From Phoronis australis (Eukaryota; Phoronida; Phoronidae), in contig NMRA01000051.1 of assembly GCA_002633005.1 (NCBI GenBank), positions 245,454-309,453 on the forward strand: 64,000 bases of DNA, in the 5' to 3' direction. The position numbers and the translations under genes are program-made. The notes below the pieces were generated by a model, which ran no database searches, was not told the DNA's origin, and worked only from the letters and a program-made list of their open reading frames with translations. This document shows, one piece after another, positions 1 through 12,747 of this stretch. Position 1 is the stretch's first letter. Each line of letters begins with the position of its first letter.

Positions 1-80
1 ACGCACACGAACACTCGCGCGCACACACACACACACACAAACACACACACGCGGACGCACACATACACACAACACACCTT
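1..80. repeat. CA/AC microsatellite
   Basis: Nearly pure AC dinucleotide run with a few G, T and AA interruptions. It is probably cut by the window edge. Confidence 0.95.
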
Positions 81-1545
81 GCACACAAGTAGAAACTTCT
101 TGGAGAGAGTGCTTACTCATGTCTAAAAACTGTGAAGTTAGGCTCAGAGTAAGAGACTGCCAGCTATTGATCCCTTAATTTACTTTTTGCTCAGCCGGGG
201 CCTTTCTTAAAACTTCTGCTTGCAGGCAGGAAGTTGGAATGTAACAGGAAATTCAGATACCCTTCAGAAAGTTTGTATTGGTAAAAATCTGGCAGGTTGA
301 CACCCATCCATCATCTTACTTCAGTAATATGGAGTGTTTTGGAAGTCTGAATCCATTACCCTTCAGTTCGTTGTAATCACATTCAAATGTTGTCTCTGGA
401 TTGAAAACTGCTTATTTTTTATATTTTTGTTCATTTTTCATGAATACGGCTGCTCTTTCGTCACTCGTAAAAAATGACGATTCAATCAATTTCAATAGAC
501 TTTGTATAAGGCTTTTGAAGTGTTTGGCTCAGTAAACTGTTTATATTTTCAGGTTTTGTACATTCTGTATAACAGCGGTTGGAAGTGACACAATCAGATG
601 TTTCAAACTCAACACCAGCAAACACTCTAGAGTGCCACTTTTCTTTGCAATGAATCATTTAGGCATAAAAATATACTATTGAAACCAGTACAAAGTTATT
701 AAACTGGGATTTCATCATTTCCGTTTTTTAAATGGCGAAATCACTTATCAAAAAGCATCTCTCGAAATTATTTTGTAAAAACAGGGAATAAACCACATCA
801 TCCAGGAATTAGTCATTAAAACGTTGAGCAAATTATAAAAAAACACCACCGGGTTAATTATTAAAACAGTAACTAAATCCTCTTCTCCGAGAAGTATCAA
901 CAGTTCAGTTCCAGAATTTAGAATTATTCAAACAGGAGGCACATCATTGAACGATGAAAAGTTATTAGAGCTTAGTAATACTATATTCTTATATGGTCGA
1001 AAAATGTCACTTTGTAGCGCTACTGTAGTATCACGTTTTAACACTTGTACTTAATAAACGCCAGTCTCGAAAGAGTGCTAGCCGAGGCAAAGGCCAGTTA
1101 AAAAGTATCACGATTGTTAAATAGCCATCGGTTCTCAAATAAACTCTGGGGACGGTAATATAAAATTAACCAGATCAACTCCTACTGCGAGCCAGTCACT
1201 GTTTTACTGGGTAGTCTAAGGCCTACTCTTATCTAAATGTAACTCAAAGTAGTGAGTGAAAATGTGTTAAAATTCATGATTGACGTTGCATGGTTGTTCT
1301 TAAAGCATACATCACATGCAGTTTAGTTGTTACAATGTTCAACAGACTATTTATTTATCAAAGGTTGTCAAACATACATGTGTCTAACAGTTAGTTACTG
1401 CTTAGTTACACGTTCATATGAATGCGAGAGAATCTCAGAAAATCCACTTTTGTAGTTTGAGATCTACTGTAATTCTGTTAATGGTAAGTGTTGATACAGT
1501 TTACTAGCGTGTGTATAGGTGTCGCTACCCATACGGAAACATTCA
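81..1545. other. Non-coding stretch, no recognisable feature
   Basis: AT-rich sequence with no long open frame, no domain signature and no obvious repeat. By position it is probably intronic sequence of the minus-strand lectin paralogue whose first two exons lie at 5.4-6.2 kb, but nothing in it proves that. Confidence 0.5.
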
Positions 1546-1844
1546 ATAGGATCCTATGGGAATTATGATAGGATCCTATGGGAACTCTTATAGGAATATC
1601 GATTTCCTACAGCATTCATATAGGAGCAAGATTTCCTATAAGAATTCCTATAGGATACTATCGGAACTCCTATAGGAATATCGATTTCCTATAGGACGCC
1701 TATAGTACCAAGACTTCCTATAGGAATTCCTACTTCTTTGAGATTCCTACAGGAATTCCTATAGGGATATCGACTTCCTAAAGGATTCGTATAGGAGCAA
1801 TATTTCCTATAGGAATTCCTGCACAAAATATCCTATAGGAAATT
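1546..1844. repeat. Palindromic TCCTATAGGA satellite, block 1
   Basis: Tandem, slightly degenerate units built from the self-complementary core TCCTATAGGA, alternating with GAATTCC or ATATCGATTTCC spacers. About a dozen cores fall in 300 bases. The motif recurs in blocks at 2150-2360, 2755-3770 and 4307-4440. Because the cores are palindromic, the array reads almost the same on both strands. Confidence 0.9.
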
Positions 1845-2149
1845 TTTCAGAAATCTAATTTCTAAACATTTTAAGAAACAGACAGCTAAAGTGTATATAG
1901 TAAGATGCCGATTTGTTTTTATCTACTTGCTTTTCTGTGTCATTAATTTTTTAAAAATTTTAATATTCAGGCGAGTCGTAATATGTCAGTTGCTTCGTCA
2001 TTTTGGTATTTCCTGTATTAAATTATATACCAGTTATTCTCATTTCATTGCCAGAAATATTTTCCTTTAAAAATTAGACTTAATATTGTCTATGACGTAC
2101 AATGTTTTACGTATTGTGTAAAAAGCACATTTTGGAACGTAAAGCAACA

Positions 2150-2360
2150 CCAATAGGAAATTCTATAGGATCCAGAATGATAGTCTATAGTGTATTCTAT
2201 CAGATCCTATTGAGTTCTCTGTAGAATACTTCTGATCGGGCCTATAAAATCCTGTTGAACTTCCTATACAAACATATCGACCTTCTTACAGCATCGTACT
2301 AAACGTCTTATGGAATCGTATTGAAAATCCTATAGAATACTGTCAGAATATGTTGAAAGG
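2150..2360. repeat. Palindromic satellite, block 2 (degenerate)
   Basis: Diverged copies of the CTATAGGATCC / CCTATTGA unit seen more clearly in block 3. The spacers between blocks also resemble each other: ACCAGTTAT...TTAATATTGTCTA occurs near 2030-2095 and again near 2370-2440. The duplication unit therefore seems to include satellite plus spacer. Confidence 0.7.
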
Positions 2361-2754
2361 CTTTCCCACCAGTTATATACCTACTCTGCAGATTCCAGGG
2401 CAAAAAATTCTTTTAAATAGAATAATTAATATTGTCTAAATTGTACATTATTTTGGAATGTGTTTGTGACAGGTTTTCTTGGTTTATTTAGCTTGGGTAC
2501 TTCCTGTACATGTTCAGTTTAAAGTTATTAATTGTTGCCTCTTGACATATGTTTAGCTTGGTTGTTTACTGCTCTTGTTCAGTTCAAGGTTATCTTCCCC
2601 ATTCTGATTGGTCGAATAGGTTCACTTGCATGCTATATGTTAAATTTTTGTACTATCAATTCAGAAGCTTTTAATACATCATACGAACCACCTCGGGTTT
2701 CATCTTTGTGCAAAATAAACATTATTCTATGGAATATGCTTATATAGTACTTTT

Positions 2755-3770
2755 GGAAACCTATTAGTATAGTGATTCCAGTAGAAAGTTCTATCTAATT
2801 CAAATAGGATTTTCTATAGAATATTTTATAAAATTTAATCAACTTTATAGAACTTCCTATAGGATCCTATTGAACTTCTTATAAAATCTTATTGAACTTC
2901 CTATAGGATCCTATTTAACTTGCTGTGGAATCCTGTTGAACTTCTTATGGAATCCTATCGGACTTCCCATAGGATCCTAATGGACTTCCTATAGGATCCT
3001 ATTGAACTTCCTATAGAATCCTATTGAACGTCTTAATTACAGGATCCTATCAAACTTCCTATAAGATCCGATTGAACGTCCTGTAGGATCCTTTTACATT
3101 TCCTATAGAATCATATTAAACTTCCTATAGACTCCTATTGAAGTAACTATAGGATATTATTGAACTTCCTAAAGGATTCTATTGAACTTCATGCAGAATT
3201 CTATTTAACTTCTTTTAGATTCCCAATGAAATTGAATAGGATTCCATAGGACGTTCAATAGGATTCTACATGAACTTCCTATAGAATCCTATTGAACTTC
3301 CTATAGAATCCTATCGAACTCCCCATAGGATCCTAATGGACTTCCTATAGGATCCTATTGAACTTCCTATAGGATCCTATTGAACTTCCTATAGGATCCT
3401 ATTGAACTTCCTATAGAATCCTATTGAACGTCTTAATTACAGGATCCTATCGAACTTCCTATGAGATCCGATTGAACGTCCTGTAGGATCCTTTTACATT
3501 TCCTATAGAATCAGATTAAACTTCCTATAGACTCCTATTGAAGTAACTATAGGATCCTATTGAACTTCCCAAAGGATCCTATTGAACTTCATGCAGAATT
3601 CTATTTAACTTCTTTTAGATTCCCAATGAAATTGAATAGGATTCCATAGGACGTTCAATAGGATTCTACATGAACTTCCTATAGAATCCTATTGAACTTC
3701 CTATAGAATCCTATTGAAATTCCTATAGAATCTTATTGATCTCGTAGAATCCTACTGAGCTTCCTGTAGG
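2755..3770. repeat. BamHI-type satellite array, 22-bp unit TATTGAACTTCCTATAGGATCC
   Basis: About 1 kb of tandem units of roughly 22 bases with the form CTATAGGATCCTATTGAACTT and point variants. There is a second level of order: a distinctive variant series beginning CGTCTTAATTACAGGATCC at 3029 recurs, base for base in most positions, at 3429, giving a 400-base period. The second copy carries two extra monomers just before this series. Recent unequal exchange within the array is the likely cause. It lies downstream of the second lectin exon of the left paralogue, so probably in its intron. Confidence 0.9.
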
Positions 3771-4306
3771 TGAAAATTGCTTAAAACATAACATAAAAGG
3801 GTAAACTATATAGCTTTCATTTTAGCTGTTTCATTTCTGGTGTTGTAAAATATAATGTGTTGTCTAAACTTCTAAGGGAACGTTTTGATTATGTTTATGG
3901 CTTAGTGGCTAAAATGGACAATTTCTTAACTGGACAGAATGTGTCAGCCAAAGGCGATTCAATGAGCAGTTATCATTACAGCAATTAAAATACTCGAAAT
4001 AAGCTTACAGCTCTGACTATCAGAGAACAACATATAAAAGCCTATAACATTCAGCATTTAAATATCAAGTTACTTTATCATGCTTGGAAAAAGCAAAAAA
4101 ACACACACGAGTCTCTTGTAGCCCCAGTTTAGTGCATCCATTTGTAACATAGATAGATATCCCGACTGTAGACTTTGTTTAAGAACAGAGTAGACTGCTG
4201 TACAAGACCTTTGATGTTACTTGTGTGCCAGTTGAACGTTTCCAAAGAATTTCTTTTGTTAAACACTGTTGTTTTTTGTATTATGTATGCATTGGAAATG
4301 TCATGA

Positions 4307-4440
4307 TGGGAAAACCTATTGGGTTTCCTATAGGATAACCTAAAGTAATTCTATAGGATCCTATTGGATTTCCGATTGGATTCCTATTGGATCCTATATG
4401 ATTTCTGATAAGAATTCAAAAGGAAATCCTATTGGAATTT
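4307..4440. repeat. Palindromic satellite, block 4
   Basis: A short block of CCTATTGGATTTCC / CTATAGGATCCTAT variants. It ends just before the duplicated segment that carries the lectin paralogue. Confidence 0.75.
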
Positions 4441-5443
4441 TTCGTAAGAGTAGTTATAGATTAAACCTGCTTTTCAAGTCCATCGTTATTACTCGTCTTG
4501 TTCTTTCACTAGTTTCAACAAAAGGCCACGCTCAACAGCAGCTGAGCACCGAATCTGCAAAATTTTCCTTGCTGAATAAGCGCCGGGTCTTAAAAAAGCG
4601 CCGTTTGGAATACGCGCCGTGTCAAAAATGTCTTCGAAAAACTAGGGCATTTAAGGATAATGCGGGAGTTTTAGTGTGACTTTTTCTGGGTGTGTTGAGA
4701 TACTAAGTCACTTACAGTCCTCAAATAACGGATCACTTTGAAGTGTGTTTAAAACTTATCATATCGCTAATTAACTACAGTAACTGATTATAGCAATTAA
4801 TATGTGTGGTATGATATTTCCTGTGCATCTATGAATCGCCTTTTTCTGGTCAACATTATGCTCAATGAATTACTTGTATAGACGCGCTTTGCAAGTAACC
4901 TACGGACTTGCATTTAGTAACTTCATTTTGTTTACCGACCATAATGTAATTAACTAGTAAAGATTCCCTTTTATTTTCAAGTGATGAAGTTCGACTGCTG
5001 CAACCAGGAACTAATCAGACTCGACTCAGTCCTCAGACTCAAAACTTAGCCAATTTATGCCGCATTATTCAAGTACAAATGTATAAGTTTACTCGAATCG
5101 TGTCAATTTTCGACTATAGTTTTGAATACGTGGAATAGACCACGGCCCAGTTCTCCCCGTCATCGTTCAAGATTGAGCTAATATTCAAGCACGATCCAGA
5201 ACGTACCAGAATCCACTACTTACATGAACATCGGATCATTCGAGGATGTATCCGGTACAAACAGGGACGAAAGAATTGTGTGTGCTACAACGCATACATT
5301 CGCAACAATTATGTATGTATGAATGAATTCCATCAATGTCTTTTATGTCTTAAGTGTACATTGTGAATTTTAAGATATCTTAATACTTTTAAACGTGACT
5401 TAATTCACCCCTTGAAATTATCAAGCAGTAATGTTATACTTAC

Positions 5444-5609
5444 AAAAGAGGAAATGGTTCTGTGAGGTCAGTTTCGCTGCAGAAATACCACAGTGCTGCG
5501 TCTAGAATAATACAATTTTTCGTGGCATCTGAAAATGATTTGGTACTATTGCCCAACCAGTAGCAATGTACCCCTTGTAAGCGCCATTCGTCTTCGCAGA
5601 CTTCACTAC
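5444..5609 (-). CDS. C-type lectin-like domain, N-terminal half (exon 2 of left paralogue)
   Basis: A 166-base exon, read on the minus strand after an acceptor ending CCCAG and closing on the donor GTAAGT. It enters in phase 1 and leaves in phase 2, exactly like the 53499-53664 exon of the right-hand gene. The translation begins SEVCEDEWRLQGVHCYW and continues with SFSDATKNC and ALWYFCSETDL. That is the usual start of a C-type lectin-like fold: Cys, Trp, Cys-Tyr, SFSDA helix, Cys, then A-L. The reading frame is open and the splice sites are good, so this copy looks intact. Compared with the right copy it keeps the canonical Trp (W for L) at the start of the domain. The continuing exon (counterpart of 49007-49239) was not found in 1-4480, so the gene must run off the left edge or be truncated. 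Confidence 0.82.
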
Positions 5610-6153
5610 CTGGGAAAAAACGACTACCAAACTATGACGCCACCATTGCATTTGGTATTTCAAGGGACATTTTTACACTAACCCCGAATAGTTTCCTTTC
5701 TTGGAAAAAATAGATAAACCTGTGTTATTTTCAATGAAAATTTTCAAAAAAGGTGAAAATACGCATCTTTTTAGTAGTTGAACAAACAACCGACCGTGTT
5801 GATTACATCACATGCTTCTTGAAGCTTATAATATCAAAGCATTGCTGCCATTTTCATTAAAAAGCACAAACACAACTTGTAACGTTCTTGACACAAACGT
5901 TGTTTTCAGAACCATAGGACACCAGTATGGTCACGGACAACCATCATTCTTACCTCTACAGCCATCGTGATCATAAAAACAACTTCCCACTTAGATTACA
6001 TTATTAACAGCATCTCTTCTAAAAAGCACCCTTAATTGTAAAACTATTAACTACTCTCCAGATCAAAACGTTTCCTGCGAGAACGCTGATTTGTTTCATT
6101 CACATTAAACACAAAACTTATGTTAAAGCCAAAGCTAAAATGTAATTACTGAC

Positions 6154-6205
6154 CTCTTAATGGTGCCAGCAACAAGAGTGCACACCACAATGACAGAAGA
6201 GACAT
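6154..6205 (-). CDS. Signal-peptide exon of the left lectin paralogue
   Basis: The start ATG is at 6205-6203 (minus strand), encoding MSLLSLWCALLLLAPLRG and ending in phase 1 at the donor GTCAGT. The hydrophobic core LLSLWCALLLLAP is typical of a secretory signal. The exon is one codon longer than its counterpart at 54289-54337 (MSLSFWCALLFLVSLTG). Joining it to 5444-5609 gives an open frame in which the lectin domain starts directly after the signal peptide. The donor GTCAGT is weaker than the GTGAGT of the right-hand copy. Confidence 0.8.
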
Positions 6206-6400
6206 TCTGTTCGTGAAAAAGAATTTACCATACACGGAAATTGTCTGGTCTTGTCATGAACAGGAAGAAATAACGACCAGTATTAACAACAGTGCTTGAA
6301 GTCACTTTGATTTTTAATATGCCACTATCATCTTAAATAGAAATCATCGACAGCGCTCTGAATAAATTAACCAATGAGCACAGACGCAAGTGATCAGACA
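6206..6400 (-). promoter_or_regulatory. Conserved proximal promoter of left lectin paralogue
   Basis: About 200 bases upstream of the ATG align with the same region of the right gene. An inverted CCAAT box (plus-strand CCAAT at 6371-6375) lies 166 bases from the start codon, against 165 in the other copy. A TATA-like stretch, TATTAAAAA on the minus strand near 6312-6323, is present here but altered in the right copy. Function is inferred from conservation only. Confidence 0.5.
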
Positions 6401-6699
6401 TTATAACCGCATTCTTTCAACGACATCGTTTTAACAATGACTTAAAACGACTAATTTTCATACATCTACGATTTCTACGTCACGATTGTTCTTTAATTTT
6501 CTGTACAGATTTTAACTAGTTTGGTACGATTCACCCTGATTCGTTAAAAGTAAGGCACACAAGTATCGGAAAAGCAGAATATCGGTTATGAGTGAAATGC
6601 TATTGAGTGAATAAACAAACAATGTTAACGCTATAAAGGAACTGTAATATATGTACGCCCACGTACATCAGCAGAAATATTAGTTATGGGCTCTCTTTC

Positions 6700-7930
6700 A
6701 CAAATTTGCCAAGTCGAACTCAGAATTTGTTTGGCGACCTGGTGAAAATCACAGACTGTTTTCGAGTTGCAACCCAATCATAAAAGCAAGGTAGATAAGA
6801 ATTCATTTGTATTTCTCCAAAATACCATACGCTTGGCTCACAATTAAATGTTTTATTTATTTTGTGAAATCATTACAACCAGCGTCAGCACAAATCCAAG
6901 CTCGCTACCTAAAATCAACAGTAAGCAAACAGACAAGAGTAGGAATTGTTTAGCAACAAACTGCCAGGGCACGACCGTGGAGCTTGGATAAGCAATGAGC
7001 CCTTATCATCTGCTTTAAGTTAGGGTGGGGTGGTGGTGGCGGGGAGGGGTGAAGTGGCGGTGGTCCCTCTCGCTCATTTTATTCCACCATGTTTCACCGA
7101 AAGAACTAAAACAACACGGCACATTGACTGCTGTTATTTACATCGAAATGTTTCCGTTGTCTTGGAGGTCAGGTGGCTATTGAATAAAATTTATATTTCA
7201 TTCTGTTTTGTGTAGCCCACGTTACAGAGCATTAAAAAGAAATTTGTTCATTCACTTCATTCATTTCTTTATTCATAAGCTCATTCGTGCAGATGTCCAA
7301 CTTGAACCAGATAACATAATCATTATTGTTAGGTTGTATCTTCATCTGCCATGTGCATTTAGGTTTGTACCTCTGTTCCCAGTCACTATATTCCTTGTCC
7401 CTGTGTTCCCCAACTGGTGTCCTCTGGTCCATATATTCCCCTGCACCTATTTTGGTGACCCAATGCTCCGCCGTCCCAATGTTTCCGTAACTGGCTCTAT
7501 ATTGTCTCCTGTAGATGTTCCCCCGGCCTATGTTTCTCCTCCCCGATGCTCTCCCAACATACCTATAGAGAATTGTCCATACATGTAAGGAATCAACTTC
7601 TTTGTTTTGATTATCTTATTGTATATTGCTAATTAAAGTTGAAGATCCCAGGATTGAAAAGCAGGTGAGGATCCCGGCCAGATCGAGGAGTATCTCCTCG
7701 AGAAAAATTGCATGCTGATATTAACCACTTCTATTGCTTTCAACGGCGCAATTATCGAGCTGTAGGCACTTCTCGGTATTGCTGTAGTTCAATTTACATG
7801 CACATGTAGCAATCGTTATCACAAAGTCAAATATGAACTATAGGAGATGAAACTGGAATTGCCTGTCATCTTTTATAAATTGCTTTATTTAATTTTCCAT
7901 TAGCATCATAATTTAATGCCCCACTTTTAA
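6700..7930. other. Intergenic, no gene seen
   Basis: No convincing exon on either strand. A pyrimidine-rich part at 7370-7560 has irregularly repeated GTTCCC / TGCTCC motifs and an open frame of 126 codons, but the composition explains the lack of stops and no domain is visible. Confidence 0.5.
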
Positions 7931-7939
7931 GAGGCAAAA

Positions 7940-8330
7940 ACAAACATGCGGCATATATAATGCATTTTTTTCCGTGAAAGTTATTTTTTACCGTTTTGAA
8001 CATGTCTAGTCTCATGCCCTTCAGGCCCACCAAATGTCAGCCTTTAAACGAGAAAAATATTCATCAGTGGGGGAACATCGGTAACATGCAAGCACAAACA
8101 TGCAGCATATATAATGCATTATTTCTATGAAAGTTTTTGTTACTGTTTTGGAGAACATTCTTAGGCACCAAACTGTCACCCTTTAAACGTCTAAATTATT
8201 AAATGAGTGGTACAACATCTGTAACAGGCAAGTACACTAGGCATATATAATGCTTTTTTTCCATGAAATTTTTTTGTTACCATGTTCCCACACTGTATTA
8301 TAATTTATGCATTTGAAGGGTGACATTTTG
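7940..8330. repeat. Three-copy tandem repeat, period about 137-153
   Basis: The block GCATATATAATGC followed by a T-run and a TGAAAGTTTTT-like stretch occurs at 7951, 8104 and 8241. The units also share CACC(A)AA...TGTCA(G/C)CCTTTAAACG. The last part, ATGCATTTGAAGGGTGACATTTTGG, is the reverse complement of that piece, so the array ends in an inverted fragment. Confidence 0.75.
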
Positions 8331-11300
8331 GAGCACGATGCAGTATTGGCTCATTCGCTACATTAGCAAAGCAGACGTGCATATTAGCAATCGACGTATC
8401 GGTTTATTGTCTCTAATCTAATTTCTTTGTTCCACAATATTTAATTTCGGTTTAGATACATGCGCATCCATGTGTTGCTGACGTTATTTTTTCTCTACCT
8501 AGGTCAAGATGTTTTTACACTGAAACACTTTCTGAAAGGGATTTTCCAACAGTACCTTGGGCAATTGCCCAAAGCCAGCTAAAATATGACCAGGTCTTTC
8601 GACTCATATTTCATAAGATTCTATTTGGATGTAACATATACCAAGGAAGCTGAGAAAGAAATGTGATCAGTGTCTTCGTCGTAGTAAAAAACAACCCCAA
8701 GGCCATTTGGTAATAAAATGAATACTTCCATAATTTGTGCGCCGTTTCACATGAAAGCTTTACATTGGATGAAACAGTCAAGATCTTGAGTCTAGAAATA
8801 ATATCACTTCAGTAGCTGTATCAAGTACATTTTGCAATTGTTGTAATTGTCGATACATTTATGTGACTGTTCAAAGTCAGAGCATACTTTGTTTTTTGTT
8901 ATCTATCCTATGTTTAAGGGTTTCGGCCTTTGAACCACTTTTGCTACGACTTTGCTTTATCAAATTTTAGTTCACACAATCACGGTAAGCTAGATGCGGT
9001 CATTTAACTCCAAGGCAAGACGAGGGTTCCGTTCCAAAGATCATATTTTTGTGAGATATCGCAATGAGTGACCACTCTAGCTCTACTCGCCACATGTCTT
9101 CCCCCTACATGGCGCAACCAAGGTAAACTACTTTGAAGGCACTCGTTTCATACTTGGACAAAACAAGAATGACATTGTATTTCTGTTAAAATGCGAAAGA
9201 CAAGATCATTTGGAGAGAAGAGACGTTGATGCAAAATGGATCGTGGAGAATTGAAGCAGAAGAAAACATTAAGTGCGGATATACCTTACTCACACAAATC
9301 AACTTTTGTCTGTCCGCAAAATTGTCATGCTCTATTGCTTTTGCTGCCGTTTTTTACACAAGAATTCCTTGGCTTAGTACGCACGGATCAGACAACGCTG
9401 TAAACTACAAGTTTGATTGCTCATGTACATGAATAGTAAATGGATTGTATCCTTTAAAAATGGCCAAATTTGGCAAACATGGGAATAGTCTTTGTTATCT
9501 CAGAAATGGCTGATCAGACTTATATGAAACTTTTAGTTACTATGTTTTACACACTGTTCTCCAGTTCGCTGCTAAAAATTGTTTTTAAAGGTGGTCACTT
9601 TTACAAGAGGAACTATCAAAATATGACTTGAAATTGTTTATGAAACAAATCAAATGTTGCATAAAACGAAAACAAACTGGTTATTTAGAAAATTGTAACA
9701 ACGTTTTTGAGATTTCATCTTGAATATTTATATCGACGAAATTTGGTCATGTTATTGAAACCGCTGTTTCACTAGGGACGTACAGGTACCTTTCTTTTTT
9801 GCTAACATTTACTAAAGACCTACGTAACATTCTACAGGTTCTTTACTTTCACAAAAAATATACTTTTATTGAATTCAAATATAAAGTTTTGTAGAAATTT
9901 CTTCAAAAAGACACCAAGTCGACAAAGTCAAACATTACCTTTAAAAACACCAGAGAATCCGGCGCAATAATAGCTACAGGAGGGAATGAGACTGGCGCCA
10001 TCAGGATGATAGCTGACCGTCAGATCAGGATAGAGGTCGACAAAATGAATAAGATGGGCTCAAAGCAAGATGCACTGATGTGAAGCTGAATGCAACAAAA
10101 TTTTTAGTTTTACAGGTTTTAAAATCTAGTACAGTTATCTGAATCTGAATGAGGGTGTCTTCCCAAGTACACATCTTAAATGATTGTGTGATCCCTTAAA
10201 ACACGAACAAATTGCCGGGAATACAGAGCTACTCAGTATACGTATTACATTTAAATATTCACAACAACATGGTGACCTATCAAACTACTCGCTGAATTTT
10301 AAAATCTCAATATATTTATAATGTGGTTGCATATTTCAGTCCTACCTTTTAGGTTGTCCACTGCTGGCTCTCTGCTAAAGGTTTTAGGAATCTTTATGGT
10401 ATTTTGAAAGTGAGTATAATTTTCGACGAGGTTGATTTCTGGGATCCATAATTGATAGGTACGTGTAGTAGAAAAGATTAGATGGCTGGCTAGAAGAGGC
10501 CGAGATCAGTGACATCTATTTCTGCGGAAAGGAGACGCGCAAATGGTGGAGGGAGCTATTTCAAGGTCCGAACTATTACATGAAGTTCAAGAACACCACT
10601 CCGTTTACTGAGAAGTTTTGTCACGTGAACGTCTTTTCCTGTTTATTGATTGTCGCGGTGTAAAGATCCACAATACTTTCTGTTCATACATTTTGATTTC
10701 TTCATTGCTTTATGTAGTCACATGAGTTTATTCTGCTGTAAAAAGAAAGAAAAATATACAAAATATTTTTTACTTTTAATCGTTGTTACCGTAAACATTG
10801 GAATTTACTTTTCCGATCACGCCCAACGGGGAAGCTTCAGGCACTGGCAAAATGGTCTACAGATACAACGTAATCATTTGACAGGCATCATGGGGTACAC
10901 TTTTTAAAAATCCCAGTTAAACATATTTGAGAACGACCAAGGTCATTGCATTTAATAATTACATCCTCTAGCATTTTACACATTACAAGCTCTCACTATA
11001 ACAACCATAACATCTCACTATACCGCCAACGTTTGTAGCAGGAGTATTGTTCTGTAAAGAATATTCCACCTGCAAACGTTTAAATGCAGGCGCAAGGGAC
11101 GTAATCTGGATGCTCATGTTCAAATAAATGGAAGTGTGACGTTTTATACATGGAGGCATTTTTAACGTTCGTGCCATTTATATTAGAATTATTTAACAAA
11201 GCAGCTTTATGGGTGCATACAAATCCAGAAAATCCATATCATAATTTGCAATCATGATTCTTTTCGTTTGACCGCTCTAGCAGACATTGGCAACAGTTGT

Positions 11301-12240
11301 TAGGGTTAAAACGTATTGTCGTTAAACTAACTACACAACGACTTCATAAACTGTACTCAAACCCGTTGAAAGGCAAAAGTTATAATTTTTCTAGTTACAT
11401 GCTGCATTCTGATATAGTGTAATTTAGGAACTGATCTGAGTAACACTATTTTATGAGCGCAGAGCTGGCTGTGAGAGTCTAGCCGTGTTTTGTAATCTGT
11501 CGAGGGACCAAGTCGCCACCCGGGCCTACACAATCACCACCACTTTCACTGATGTCCCATACCCAACATCCAGCTGAGGCTTCCTCGCTTCACTTATCGC
11601 ATAACTCGTCTATATGCACAAGTCTTTCCTTTGGTCTTAATTACAAAGCCATTCTTCTTCTCAAGTCGTCTCTTTGACAAGTTTTGGCTTTTGTCACGAT
11701 CCTAAATGTAACAAGTTTAGGAAGACAGTGTGTATGGTATGACGAGTCGTGGCAATTAACCGTCTATTGTAAAAACTTATTTTCTGTGGTGAGCAATTGT
11801 AGTGTTTTGTAATCTGCTCTACATGTTTGACTGTGATTATTATTAATTCAAGGGCTCTGCCACTTTTTAGCTCAATGAGCTAAATAAACCTCATTTATCT
11901 CATTGGTTAGCTTATCAAGGTCGGTCTCTGTCAATTGGTTTGGTGATAAGTGAATTGATGTGCAGATAGAGTGCTTTTATATTACAGATCCATTCGTTAA
12001 AGAAGCAATTAGAATCATTGGATCATGCTACAGAGCTCAGGTCCATCATATTTAAAAGAACTCTGCTAATTTTGTCCCGTCAACAGAGACAAACTACCTT
12101 ACGATTCAGCTCTCTCAAACCAAATGAAATAATTTTCCGTTACCCTCGTCATGTAATAATCTATATTTATCCTATACGCGTGATAGTATGGCCATGAAAC
12201 ACGGGTCGTATTGTGAGATTTGATATAGAAGAACTACTTT
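8331..12240. other. Intergenic, nothing recognised
   Basis: AT-rich, with only short open frames on both strands. One stretch at 10480-10620 has an open plus-strand frame (KWWRELFQGPNYYMKF) that hints at a transposase scrap, but it is too short to call. Confidence 0.45.
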
Positions 12241-12252
12241 TCCATGTTGAAT

Positions 12253-12747
12253 ACGGATGCCTTCTTTCTCGCTTAAATTCCTCCCGAGCACACAATACAC
12301 TACAATTGGTAGAAATATGATTATATATATAGCTCCGAGCGCAATATTTTCACATGCCAATACTATGATATGAGTTCTGAAAATTAAACAAAAAATGACA
12401 ATATTTCTTAATATACCGTAAAACTTTGCACCTGAGTAGAACACTTAAATTACAAAAAGTCTCGAACTTGCCACAGTATATTTGGGTTTAGGAAAGCAAT
12501 ATACTTTACCAATGCATGCCTCCTTTCGGTCCCCTATTGCACTACACAAGATAAGGTTCTTTACGGTCAAATATGAGTCAATTTTTAAATTCGTTCTCAA
12601 AACAATCAAAATACTTTGAGCCCAAAAGCAAAACTGCAACTTCTGTAAACACTGTATTTTTGTCAATCTTATGATAAATTTCGGAATAGTTTCTACCTAA
12701 AAATGATAAGAACCGCGCGCAAGAAGCATTTTTAAGAAGCGTCTGAA
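12253..12747. repeat. Dispersed repeat, copy 1 (matches 23853-24335)
   Basis: About 490 bases collinear, same orientation, with 23853-24335. Shared landmarks are GGATGCCTTCTTTCTCGC, ATATTTTCACATGCCAATACTATG, AAGCAATA...CATTACCAATGCATACCTCC-like, CCCAAAAGCAAAACTGCAAC and GATAAATTT(C/A)GGAAT. Open frames on the minus strand in the two copies are not conserved as protein, so this is a non-coding repeat. Confidence 0.85.

Larger units (their letters stand above)
4480..6680. repeat. Segmental duplication, copy A (5' end of lectin paralogue)
   Basis: This segment is collinear with 50060-54860. Matching landmarks in order are ACTCGTCTTGTTC/ACTCGTCTACTTC, GCTCAACAGCA, AAAAAAGCGCCG, TAGACGC...GTAACCTACGGA, the 166-base lectin exon, the signal-peptide exon and about 450 bases of upstream sequence. 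Copy B is longer because it carries an insertion between about 50360 and 52850, part of which is the TTAA-flanked element. Confidence 0.9.

Noticed and set aside
2755-3770. Short regular repeats resembling a CRISPR array
   Set aside because: There are no unique spacers of constant length; units abut directly and are palindromic, and the context is animal. It is a satellite.
4398-4679. 93-codon open frame (plus strand)
   Set aside because: It starts in satellite and ends in the duplicated non-coding segment. The matching region at 50.1 kb does not keep the frame.
7208-7588. 126-codon open frame rich in Pro and Val
   Set aside because: Explained by a pyrimidine-rich stretch poor in stop codons; no domain, no splice context.
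10480-10620. Plus-strand frame with KWWRELFQGPNYY, possible transposase scrap
   Set aside because: Too short and without a second family motif; could be chance.
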